Below, in pieces: positions 7,510-13,664 of a DNA stretch of 45,638 bases. The notes under the pieces are model-generated. The model ran no database searches and was not told the origin of the DNA. It worked only from the letters and a program-made list of their open reading frames with translations. This DNA is from RQOF01 sp964461135 (GTDB taxonomy: Bacteria > Calditrichota > Calditrichia > RBG-13-44-9). The DNA is taken from the NCBI GenBank assembly GCA_964461135.1, contig CAYWTB010000030.1, positions 1 to 45,638 on the forward strand. Reading direction: 5' to 3'. A program made the position numbers and the translations under genes. Each line of letters begins with the position of its first letter. Within the stretch, counting starts at the first letter, position 1.

Positions 7510-7975
7510 CAATATTCAACACCTTATATACTGGCACTTCTAAGTCAACGGACATCAAAAGGAGCTTCTTGTAAAGCTCCTTTTCTATTCTAACCATTTT
7601 TTCAGATCCGCCAAAGGGCTTCATTTTTTCAGAATCAAATCTTTCTAATCCCCTCTGTATGACACCATCGACAATCTTGATATGTTGTTTTCCTGGAGCC
7701 CTGTCTAGCAATTTTTGAAACAATTCTCCATCAGTCCTTACAGCCTTACGATGTTTTGGATCCAAGAGCCGTCTTTCATTTCTTTTTTCAGCTAAAAATT
7801 GATCAACTTCTGTCATACTGAACCGCAATTCCCTATCCTCATTTTTCGTGCGTTGCAATCCTTTGTCTATCCAGCTATAGATAGTCTGTCGGGACACACC
7901 GGTATGTTTCATTACATCATGAATGGACATCGTTCTGTTCATCCGATCCAGTTTTTCTAATATCTTTTCTTTCAT
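7469..7975 (-). CDS. excisionase/MerR-type HTH protein with two ribbon-helix-helix-like repeats
   Basis: 168 residues. The N-terminal part (about 15-65) is an excisionase-family helix-turn-helix (MSIHDVMKHTGVSRQTIYSW, then MTEVDQFLAEKR). The rest holds two similar segments, residues 79-111 and 128-161, each with V-R-x2-x-E-L-aromatic-x-K-L-L followed by a helix ending G-L; they look like Arc-type ribbon-helix-helix units or a duplicated dimerisation motif. It starts after TTGGAG. Convergent with the repressor and overlapping its end by 41 bp, it may oppose it as a Cro-like or excision-control protein; this is inference. Confidence 0.7.
   Translation of the reverse strand: MKEKILEKLDRMNRTMSIHDVMKHTGVSRQTIYSWIDKGLQRTKNEDRELRFSMTEVDQFLAEKRNERRLLDPKHRKAVRTDGELFQKLLDRAPGKQHIKIVDGVIQRGLERFDSEKMKPFGGSEKMVRIEKELYKKLLLMSVDLEVPVYKVLNIVISLGLDNSSSDQ
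7558..7588 (+). terminator. intrinsic terminator for the repressor, antisense inside the facing gene
   Basis: Ten-base-pair stem AAAGGAGCTT (7558-7567) with AAGCTCCTTT (7574-7583) and a 6-nt loop, then TCTATT. Lies 48 bp past the 7147-7509 stop, within the coding part of 7469-7975. Confidence 0.65.
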
Positions 7976-8086
7976 CTGTCAACTCCAATATTTCATTTTC
8001 ATTTGACAGAAGTTAATCATTGTTAAATTAAGATGCATTTAAAATCTTACTCACTTTACAGATACATCTTGAATATCATAATGTTA

Positions 8087-8521
8087 TTAAATTCTTTCTG
8101 TCTGTTTGCACTTTGGAAAATTCAGACATCCGTAAAAATCACCATATTTGCCAGTTCTTTTTATCATGGCTGCATTACATTTCGGACATCGCTTCACCCG
8201 ATTTTTATTGGCAGTAAACCATACAATTCTTTCCCGCATCCGCTGACTCCACCCGGGTACACGGTACACCTTTTTCGAGCCCACAGCTTTTCCGGAAATA
8301 TTGTCGAATAAAGCAACCCGAATTGCATCTTCACCCACTCCCCTACTCAATCCAGCTTTATTGATCGAGCTATAAATAAAAATTGAGACACCATTCAGGG
8401 GAATCTCATAAATCAACTCACCGGCATAACGAGTTTTTTCTTCACTTAGCTTGGCTTTTCCGGGAAGTGCTTTTTCGAAATACTCCCTTGTAATCAATTC
8501 GTAATGACCTAGTTGTGCCAT
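8087..8521 (-). CDS. protein with topoisomerase-type C4 zinc finger
   Basis: 144 residues. The C-terminus holds a zinc ribbon of the topoisomerase IA C-terminal type: Cys112, Cys115, Cys132 and Cys138 in CPKCNAAMI...GDFYGCLNFPKC. The N-terminal 100 residues are not recognised. Zinc fingers of this sort bind single-stranded or nicked DNA and occur as single units in phage and nuclease-associated proteins. Start chosen after GGAGGAAGAAAGGA; the preceding gene's frame overlaps it by 80 bp. Confidence 0.8.
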   Translation of the reverse strand: MAQLGHYELITREYFEKALPGKAKLSEEKTRYAGELIYEIPLNGVSIFIYSSINKAGLSRGVGEDAIRVALFDNISGKAVGSKKVYRVPGWSQRMRERIVWFTANKNRVKRCPKCNAAMIKRTGKYGDFYGCLNFPKCKQTERI

Positions 8522-8705
8522 TCCTTTCTTCCTCCAGCTTTATCAGTTTGAGATTACAACAATTCCAACCTAATTTGAAGCGGAATTGCCTCCAAAATTC
8601 ATCAAAACGGTTGTTCATGGATTTGATATATACCTGACCCTTAACAGCAATTATAGAGCCTAATGGAAGTCTATAGTACCATTCCTTTACCAACCTCTTT
8701 CTCAT
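8442..8705 (-). CDS. hypothetical basic protein
   Basis: About 87 residues, strongly basic, unrecognised. The open frame could begin at 8747, but that ATG lies inside the 190-bp repeat; the ATG at 8705 follows AAAAAAGGGC and is preferred. Its last 80 bp overlap the start of the zinc-finger gene in another frame, a long overlap for this genome, so either the end of this frame or the gene itself is doubtful. Confidence 0.45.
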   Translation of the reverse strand: MRKRLVKEWYYRLPLGSIIAVKGQVYIKSMNNRFDEFWRQFRFKLGWNCCNLKLIKLEEERNGTTRSLRIDYKGVFRKSTSRKSQAK

Positions 8706-8731
8706 AATGCCCTTTTTTAACAATAACCTTT

Positions 8732-8923
8732 GTGAAACAATGCTCATGTCCCACAGTGGGACACGTAAAATCGATTTTAAGACGCAATCGTTTTGGGGCG
8801 ACCCCGGAATATTCTGTTTAGCAGATCTTCGCTCCTACCCCCCCAAAGTCTATCAAATTTCCGGGCTTTTCAGAAACAATCGAACCAATTAGTACATTTC
8901 CTCACGTCCCACTGTGGGACACG
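8732..8923. repeat. 190-bp repeat, copy 1, bounded by inverted palindromes
   Basis: Nearly the same sequence occurs at 42689-42881. Both copies begin GTGAAACAATGCTCA, then TGTCCCACAGTGGGACA (8747-8763 here), and end with GTCCCACTGTGGGAC (8906-8920 here). The left 35 bp inside the palindrome is identical between copies, while the middle differs. Each end is a palindrome and the two ends are inverted copies of each other, so the element looks like a small non-autonomous mobile unit or a structured regulatory or origin site. No ORF is conserved between the two copies. Confidence 0.7.
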
Positions 8924-8940
8924 GAACCTATCGTTCCGTG
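8921..8940 (-). terminator. hairpin at the end of 8928-9170
   Basis: ACGGAAC and GTTCCGT, part of an 8-bp stem beginning at 8920, flank CTATC and overlap the stop codon of the coiled-coil gene; the hairpin abuts the right palindrome of the repeat. There is no T run, so termination is uncertain. Confidence 0.35.
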
Positions 8941-9170
8941 CCATTATCCAGAAATTCTTGAACCGTTTTCAGGGCTTTTGACAATTTTTGCATCTTTAAC
9001 ATATCCGCCCTACGATCCCAGGCTCTATTTCGCCAGTCTTCAATTTCCCGGGTCAAATACTGAATCTTATTATTCCTATTCAGCAATTGTAGTCGCAGAC
9101 TATTAATCTTGCTGTAGATGTGCTTCTTGGAATTTTCCAGAGCATTTTCACGCTTATCCATTTGGTCCAT
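8928..9170 (-). CDS. hypothetical coiled-coil protein
   Basis: 80 residues, highly charged, with heptad-like Leu/Ile spacing over most of its length, so a helical coiled coil is likely. No family recognised. It lies 12 bp downstream of 9183-9482 in the same operon, and its stop codon sits in a hairpin next to the 190-bp repeat. Confidence 0.65.
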   Translation of the reverse strand: MDQMDKRENALENSKKHIYSKINSLRLQLLNRNNKIQYLTREIEDWRNRAWDRRADMLKMQKLSKALKTVQEFLDNGTER

Positions 9171-9182
9171 AAGCGGTTGAAT

Positions 9183-9482
9183 TTATTCCCGGAAATAACG
9201 ACCTTCTTCTTCACGCATCCGAGTCTTGATCCACGCATCGACCACATTCATGAAATAGTCATCCCCATTGCATTTCCAGATTGCGAAAAAAACCAAACGC
9301 CTGTCGAGACCTTTTAATGTCACGGCAATCTCATCAATCTGACTGGCACTGGATTTACCGAAAACATCCTGCAGATCAGTCCACTGCTCACCACAACCGG
9401 AGGCATATTGACTGACTACTTTGGACCATTCAATTAACTGATCCTTGTTCTCAATCTTCCGAAAATACACTAAACGAATCAT
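9183..9482 (-). CDS. hypothetical protein
   Basis: 99 residues, mixed alpha/beta, no family recognised. Ribosome site TTGGAG precedes the ATG. A perfect operator of the GTTTAG family lies 16 bp upstream (9499-9514), so this gene starts its own repressible transcription unit. Confidence 0.7.
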   Translation of the reverse strand: MIRLVYFRKIENKDQLIEWSKVVSQYASGCGEQWTDLQDVFGKSSASQIDEIAVTLKGLDRRLVFFAIWKCNGDDYFMNVVDAWIKTRMREEEGRYFRE

Positions 9483-9498
9483 TCCGTTAACTCCAAAA

Positions 9499-9514
9499 GT
9501 TTAGTATGCTAAAC
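9499..9514 (-). promoter_or_regulatory. perfect GTTTAG-family operator
   Basis: GTTTAGTATGCTAAAC: both half-sites match the consensus. On the minus strand TTGATC lies 5 bp before the site and TAAACT 16 bp after that hexamer, giving a promoter with the operator embedded in it. Confidence 0.75.
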
Positions 9515-9521
9515 CATTTGA

Positions 9522-9869
9522 TCAAAAATAATTCGGACCTTTGTAATAATCTTCCAAAACTTTCATTTTTTCATCAACCTTTGCGATTACTGTATAACCG
9601 ATTTTTTCCATATCCAGGGCAAACCACTCTCTTTCGGTGGCGACCCAGATTTGATATCCGGCTATGTAAGGTTTCATTTCAATTCCGGGAGCAACCAGCT
9701 TGATTATTTCTGGCTTTGCTGAACTTACCACGATATATCCAACCTGGTGCTCGGCTAAAAATTTCTGACCATCTTCCAGAGCTATTTCATTCTGATTCTT
9801 TTTAATTTCAACCCGCCTTTTTTTCTTTTCCTCGTTTTTGCTTTCGATGATCTCTCCGATTGTAAACAT
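9522..9869 (-). CDS. hypothetical protein
   Basis: 115 residues. A lysine-rich, probably helical N-terminus (residues 10-30) is followed by a compact beta-rich domain with VGYIVVSS and GYQIWVAT. No family recognised. Ribosome site AAGGAG. Two sigma-70-like promoters lie upstream (9908-9936 and 9950-9978). Confidence 0.7.
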   Translation of the reverse strand: MFTIGEIIESKNEEKKKRRVEIKKNQNEIALEDGQKFLAEHQVGYIVVSSAKPEIIKLVAPGIEMKPYIAGYQIWVATEREWFALDMEKIGYTVIAKVDEKMKVLEDYYKGPNYF

Positions 9870-9907
9870 TCTTTATCTCCTTGTTATTATTAGGATTATA
9901 TGATGAA

Positions 9908-9936
9908 TAATTACATCAGAAAAATACTATTGTCAA
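9908..9936 (-). promoter_or_regulatory. sigma-70-like promoter
   Basis: Minus strand TTGACA (9936-9931), 17-bp spacer, TAATTA (9913-9908), before the 9522-9869 gene. Confidence 0.55.
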
Positions 9937-9949
9937 TAGATAAATGAAA

Positions 9950-9978
9950 TATATTTAATAATAAATTAACAGTGTCAA
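9950..9978 (-). promoter_or_regulatory. sigma-70-like promoter
   Basis: Minus strand TTGACA (9978-9973), 17-bp spacer, AATATA (9955-9950). In tandem with the promoter at 9908-9936. Confidence 0.55.
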
Positions 9979-9988
9979 GAGAAAAATA

Positions 9989-10028
9989 AAAAAGAGCGAA
10001 TTTTTGTAGACAGCCACTTTCTCTTTTT
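9989..10028 (-). terminator. intrinsic terminator
   Basis: AAAAAGAG and CTCTTTTT arms with a T-rich tail on the minus strand, overlapping the stop of 10027-10209. Ends the 11529-to-10027 operon ahead of the tandem promoters. Confidence 0.55.
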
Positions 10029-10209
10029 AAATTATTTCAGCTTTCGGCAAATCTCTGTTTATACCATTTACATTTCCCCACAGATAATCCGAATAAATTC
10101 TACGCTTTTCAGCAAGAGTTTTCGGAATATGCGGATAGCCAATTTCAGTGATTATCTCCGACCAATCACCATCGGGCAAAGATAATATTTCTTCATTATG
10201 AATTCTCAT
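10027..10209 (-). CDS. hypothetical protein
   Basis: 60 residues, with many charged and aromatic residues, not recognised. The start overlaps the stop of the DUF2958 gene as ATGA. Last gene of a five-gene operon. Confidence 0.65.
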   Translation of the reverse strand: MRIHNEEILSLPDGDWSEIITEIGYPHIPKTLAEKRRIYSDYLWGNVNGINRDLPKAEII

Positions 10210-10649
10210 AACCAGTCTCCCTGATCAAGCAGGTCTTCAATTTCCTGTTGAATTTTCAGTGCCATTTCCTTATTGGATGCCTTCGGCTTTTCTTCTTTGA
10301 CTTCCAGGGGCGTATCGTCCTCATCATGCCTAAAATCCGGATGAAATTCTCTGAACTTTTTTCCATCCCCATCATGGTACATATCTCTTTCAATTTTCAA
10401 TCCACCCCGGCCCCTGATTTCTTCCATTTCACCAAGCAGAAAGTAACCCCACTCACCAACCTGTCCTTCAACATATCCCCAGAACAACCAATCTCCATTT
10501 TCCTGTTGTGAGCCTTCCACTACATACCAGGTCCAGTTTGTCCAAGGCGTGAAGAACTTGCAAATACATACCTTGTCATGAAGCGGGATCTTCTCGGTTG
10601 CATACAGTTTGGGGAGCTTTTTCTTGATTTCTTCGGTCAACAATTTCAT
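10206..10649 (-). CDS. DUF2958-family protein
   Basis: 147 residues. The first 95 residues match the DUF2958 pattern: LTEEIKKKLPKLYATE, then CKFFTPWTNWTWYVVEG, WGYVEG, WGYFLLGEMEEIRG and GLKIERDMY. This family is frequent in phages and conjugative elements and has no assigned activity. The acidic tail from about residue 110 is probably disordered. It starts right at the stop of 10649-11014 and ends by ATGA overlap with the next gene, so translation is coupled. Confidence 0.8.
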   Translation of the reverse strand: MKLLTEEIKKKLPKLYATEKIPLHDKVCICKFFTPWTNWTWYVVEGSQQENGDWLFWGYVEGQVGEWGYFLLGEMEEIRGRGGLKIERDMYHDGDGKKFREFHPDFRHDEDDTPLEVKEEKPKASNKEMALKIQQEIEDLLDQGDWL

Positions 10650-11014
10650 TACTCTACCTCCACGTCTGAATAGATTTTGATAGCATTAACAACGTCCTCC
10701 CTCCGGATACCTGGTTTATATCCATCCTTCTCTGATCTCAAAATTGCCAGCCGTTCCGCTTGCTTGAGATTCATATCATTGATCAATTGATGGAATTCGA
10801 ACAAACATTGAGCAGCACCCATCGAAGCCTGAGCTTTCCAGATGTAAATGCAATTAATAAAATCATTCACCCAATCCAGAGCCTCATCATAAGAATCAAA
10901 TACTAAACTGAAAAACTTTCCCGAATACTCTGTAGAAAAGACTGGCTTATCACAACGAATCTCTTGCGAGATTAACTTGCCATCCTTAATCCAAACACCG
11001 ACATTGTAGACCAT
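10649..11014 (-). CDS. hypothetical protein
   Basis: 121 residues, not recognised. The N-terminal part looks beta-rich (VGVWIKDGKLISQEIRC), the rest helical. It abuts its neighbours on both sides (stop and start touching), which supports a real operon gene. Confidence 0.65.
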   Translation of the reverse strand: MVYNVGVWIKDGKLISQEIRCDKPVFSTEYSGKFFSLVFDSYDEALDWVNDFINCIYIWKAQASMGAAQCLFEFHQLINDMNLKQAERLAILRSEKDGYKPGIRREDVVNAIKIYSDVEVE

Positions 11015-11272
11015 TTAATCTTCCTCCCATACTTTCTGAATTCCAGAAAACCGATTCTCACCGAATTTTTCTTCCCATACGATTCTCTTAATCACCAACC
11101 GGTCAATTTCTACCGAAACCTCATACTTCGTGCCTGTTTCGGTATCTTTAGCCCGAACCGCATCTTTTCGGACTTGACCAAGTTTCATTCTCCGGATCAC
11201 GTTCGGACAATCATCTAATTGCCGAATTTTTTCAAACCGAGTCTTTACTTCCTGAGCTTTGTCTTTTGACAT
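11015..11272 (-). CDS. hypothetical protein
   Basis: 85 residues, basic and mixed alpha/beta, unknown family. Ribosome site GGGAG; a perfect GTTTAG-family operator lies 15 bp upstream. Confidence 0.65.
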   Translation of the reverse strand: MSKDKAQEVKTRFEKIRQLDDCPNVIRRMKLGQVRKDAVRAKDTETGTKYEVSVEIDRLVIKRIVWEEKFGENRFSGIQKVWEED

Positions 11273-11286
11273 TTTCGCATCTCCCT

Positions 11287-11302
11287 GTTTAGCATACTAA
11301 AC
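11287..11302 (-). promoter_or_regulatory. perfect GTTTAG-family operator
   Basis: GTTTAGCATACTAAAC, the exact reverse complement of the 9499-9514 site. On the minus strand TTGGTT lies 5 bp before it and TAAACA 16 bp beyond that hexamer. Confidence 0.75.
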
Positions 11303-11304
11303 TG

Positions 11305-11529
11305 TTAAACCAAAATTTTTTCCGCATCTGCAAGAAATGTTCTAATGCTCTTTTCTATTTTCCACTTCCTGATAACTCTCTCCATTTTCCTTAATTCCCT
11401 TTCTCCGTACTCCATTTCCAAATAATCACCAGCATTAAAAGGACTGATATCATCAAGCTGAACCAAATCTTCAAGGTTGCGCTCAAGTCTTTTTTGTAAT
11501 TCCTCGCTGGTGCATGTTGTCTGTTTCAC
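11305..11529 (-). CDS. hypothetical protein
   Basis: 74 residues, acidic N-terminal half and basic C-terminal half, probably helical; family unknown. First gene after the strong promoter at 11568-11596. Confidence 0.65.
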   Translation of the reverse strand: MKQTTCTSEELQKRLERNLEDLVQLDDISPFNAGDYLEMEYGERELRKMERVIRKWKIEKSIRTFLADAEKILV

Positions 11530-11567
11530 TTTCTATCTACCTGTTTATTAAAGGATTAAGTTGATTT

Positions 11568-11596
11568 AATATACATCATGGAAATTTAATTGTCAA
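11568..11596 (-). promoter_or_regulatory. strong sigma-70-like promoter
   Basis: Minus strand TTGACA (11596-11591), 17-bp spacer, TATATT (11573-11568). The spacer contains AATTTCCATGA, also found in the 45181-45209 promoter, so the two are related. Confidence 0.65.
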
Positions 11597-11599
11597 GTC

Positions 11600-12087
11600 T
11601 AAAATGAAATATTATTTGTTATTCCATACAAGCGATATTCTAATATTTAAGTCTTACAATACTGATTTTCATTAGGCATCGGTGTCAAAAATAAAATGAA
11701 AATAGTTTCATTTTTGGCACCGGATTTGTATAGCAAAAGAACTGATTAAATACCTTCCTGGGGCGTGTCATAGAACGCTCCTAAATACGTTCAAAAAACA
11801 TTTAAAAAAATTGGAAATGTAATATGATTAAGAAAACCGGATTTCCCGGATTAGCTCCATAGATCGACCTGGAAATAATTTGACAATAACCAAATTCAAA
11901 AAAAGAATCTCCTAAATCGTCCTGTTCCATTAAGCGGGTATTTATGGGTATCCGGACCGAGTAAATGCTGGAAAATCCCCAAAATGAGCCAAATTTTGCT
12001 GTTGTAATCGCAATTTTAAATCTGCCAAAAGATTAAAAATAAGTTGAGATAGAAATACAGTACCAAAAACCGTTAGGCATCGAGCAA
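11600..12087. other. gene-free stretch with hairpins
   Basis: No convincing gene on either strand. It holds a long imperfect hairpin at about 11680-11722 (GGTGTCAAAAAT against ATTTTTGGCACC), a second at 11760-11782 (GGGGCGT against ACGCTCC), a short CCGGATTTCCCGG, and the word TTAGGCATCG twice (near 11672 and 12073). It lies downstream of the lysis operon, so it may hold its terminator, a small RNA or an origin. Confidence 0.4.
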
Positions 12088-12729
12088 TTATTCAAGCAAA
12101 TAAATACTAAAGTTATTATGCTTCCGGATCCATTCTTCAATTTCAATTCCGGGACATGCAGGCTTACCTAATTGTGAGTGAAATTTTATTCCTTCCAAAT
12201 GAGCAATTAATCGATCATCATGAATTAGATCGGTCAATATTTTATCAAGGGCTTTTTTCTGCATGTCATTCAAACTATTCACCCCCTTATGTCCACGCCC
12301 ATCAAAATTTCCTTTTACAGCAACATTCAAACTGGAGGTATTATAGCCTTTAACAGACCACGTCACATCATTCCAATCATTCATCCAGTACACATTTCCT
12401 TTCTCGTCTATTCCATAATGATAAGGAACTGCAGGAGCACCTTCTTTCGACAAATGATTCTTGTCGTCCGGAGTTATCGAATACAAAGCAATACCGCGAA
12501 ATGTGGATCTCCGGTAGTCTGTCAAGGTCTGATGCAAAACAATCCACTTAATGCGATCAATGTTTCTCTTACTCCAGACTTTTTCGGGATGCCTGGGTAA
12601 TTCATGGCGAACATCGAAAATCTGCGCAGGATTCTCTGCTTCCGGCAACGGTGTCGATAAGCCATATTCAAGACTCTCCATGAAGGTAAGAATCTTATTA
12701 GTTCTGTCCAATGAGACAAGGGGCTTCAT
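12088..12729 (-). CDS. endolysin, N-acetylmuramoyl-L-alanine amidase
   Basis: 213 residues. An amidase_2/PGRP-type domain covers about residues 60-200. Zinc ligands are visible as His66 (IVLHQT), His184 (KFHSQLG) and Cys192 (GKPACPG); PYHYGID (102-108) is the usual substrate-side motif. It cleaves the bond between muramic acid and L-alanine in peptidoglycan. No signal peptide, so release depends on a holin. The start overlaps the stop of the holin candidate by 4 bp. Confidence 0.9.
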   Translation of the reverse strand: MKPLVSLDRTNKILTFMESLEYGLSTPLPEAENPAQIFDVRHELPRHPEKVWSKRNIDRIKWIVLHQTLTDYRRSTFRGIALYSITPDDKNHLSKEGAPAVPYHYGIDEKGNVYWMNDWNDVTWSVKGYNTSSLNVAVKGNFDGRGHKGVNSLNDMQKKALDKILTDLIHDDRLIAHLEGIKFHSQLGKPACPGIEIEEWIRKHNNFSIYLLE

Positions 12730-12968
12730 GATTGATCCTCTTTCTTAAACAATTCAACTGCTTTCTGACCAGCCTGAACAATTTTCGTGAATCCCACATA
12801 GATCATTCCAGACCACAGAAAATCCATCATCGTTGACGGCGGATCCTCTCTACGAACAATCCAGTACATAATCAAAGCGACCAGGTAAACCAGGATCACC
12901 ATAATTCTTCCAATCGACAGAGTTTCTTCCCCATCCTTTTTCTCGTACAAAAATGCAAGAGCTCTCAT
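12726..12968 (-). CDS. putative holin
   Basis: About 81 residues. Two hydrophobic segments (RIMVILVYLVALIMYWIV and a weaker one around MDFLWSGMIYVGF), with charged ends, next to the endolysin: the usual layout of a small holin. Two ATGs are adjacent (12971 and 12968); the second is better spaced from GGGAGG. The upstream stop overlaps the first as TAATG. The open frame up to 13043 has no supporting ribosome site. Confidence 0.7.
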   Translation of the reverse strand: MRALAFLYEKKDGEETLSIGRIMVILVYLVALIMYWIVRREDPPSTMMDFLWSGMIYVGFTKIVQAGQKAVELFKKEDQS

Positions 12969-12970
12969 CA

Positions 12971-13381
12971 TTACCTCCCAATCAAAGTTTGAATTACTGC
13001 CACTGCAAGAACCCCATAAAGAGCACCTTTCAGAAACACCCACTTCTTTTCCTTTCTCAAATCAACTATTCTTTGATCTCGAATCTGTATTCGTTCATTA
13101 CTCGTGCTGTCCTTCAAAGAACAGATATCCAAAAGACTGTCTTTAAGAACTAAAATTTTTTGGTTCTCTACATTCAGCGAATCCAAAACATCTCGTTCCT
13201 TTTCCAACAGAGAATAATCTTTCAGCACGTATAACAGAGTATCCATTTTCTCATTGGATATAACAAACACAGTATCTTCCGGTGCAAAAATTTGCCCAGG
13301 TGTTAGAACAGTCGTACTATTTTCCTGTGCGTTTGCGAGTGATACCACCAAGAATATGATCAAACTCATTAGCTTTTTCAT
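12971..13381 (-). CDS. putative outer spanin-like/lysis accessory protein with signal peptide
   Basis: About 136 residues. A signal peptide (KKLMSLIIFLVVSLANA) is followed by a beta-ish N-terminal part, a coiled coil with repeated LKDSLLD-type heptads, and a C-terminal membrane segment (GALYGVLAVAVIQTLI). It starts inside the preceding membrane gene in another frame (65-bp overlap), as Rz1-type genes start within Rz. There is no lipobox, so it is not a standard o-spanin. The longer frame to 13435 has no ribosome site. Confidence 0.6.
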   Translation of the reverse strand: MKKLMSLIIFLVVSLANAQENSTTVLTPGQIFAPEDTVFVISNEKMDTLLYVLKDYSLLEKERDVLDSLNVENQKILVLKDSLLDICSLKDSTSNERIQIRDQRIVDLRKEKKWVFLKGALYGVLAVAVIQTLIGR

Positions 13382-13664
13382 TTGCCTTAATCCCCAATTT
13401 GATTTCGATTGCTTTACGTTCTCTCTGGACCTCAATCAACTTGTCCATATACATTTTCTTTTTCACAACAGAACCCTTCATCTCCCGTTTGAGTCTTTTC
13501 TCTGTCTCCTGTAATTCCGATAATCGCGCTACCAAATCTTTGTCTTTCTTCTCAAACTCCTTCTCTTTTTCACTCTTTCTGGCAAACCAAAAAGAGAAGA
13601 ATCCAATTACCACAGTCACAATCACCCAGAACACAACCTTGATCTGTTTCCAAACCTCATTCAT
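13317..13664 (-). CDS. putative inner-membrane spanin-like protein
   Basis: 115 residues: one N-terminal membrane segment (VVFWVIVTVVIGFFSFWFA) and a long charged coiled coil. This is the architecture of an i-spanin (Rz). It overlaps the next gene in a different frame and the metallophosphoesterase at its start (ATG at 13664, stop of the next at 13661). Assignment rests on architecture and place in the lysis cassette, not on sequence similarity. Confidence 0.6.
   Translation of the reverse strand: MNEVWKQIKVVFWVIVTVVIGFFSFWFARKSEKEKEFEKKDKDLVARLSELQETEKRLKREMKGSVVKKKMYMDKLIEVQRERKAIEIKLGIKANEKANEFDHILGGITRKRTGK

Noticed and set aside
8747..8763. Protelomerase/telomere site
   Set aside because: The palindromes are short, occur several times inside the sequence, and no protelomerase gene is present.
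8707..8892. 61-codon plus-strand frame within repeat copy 1
   Set aside because: In copy 2 the same frame is cut by a stop codon after about 30 codons, so coding is not conserved between the copies.
11802..11930. 42-codon minus-strand ORF in the 11.6-12.1 kb gap
   Set aside because: No ribosome site, no operon context, composition typical of non-coding AT-rich DNA.
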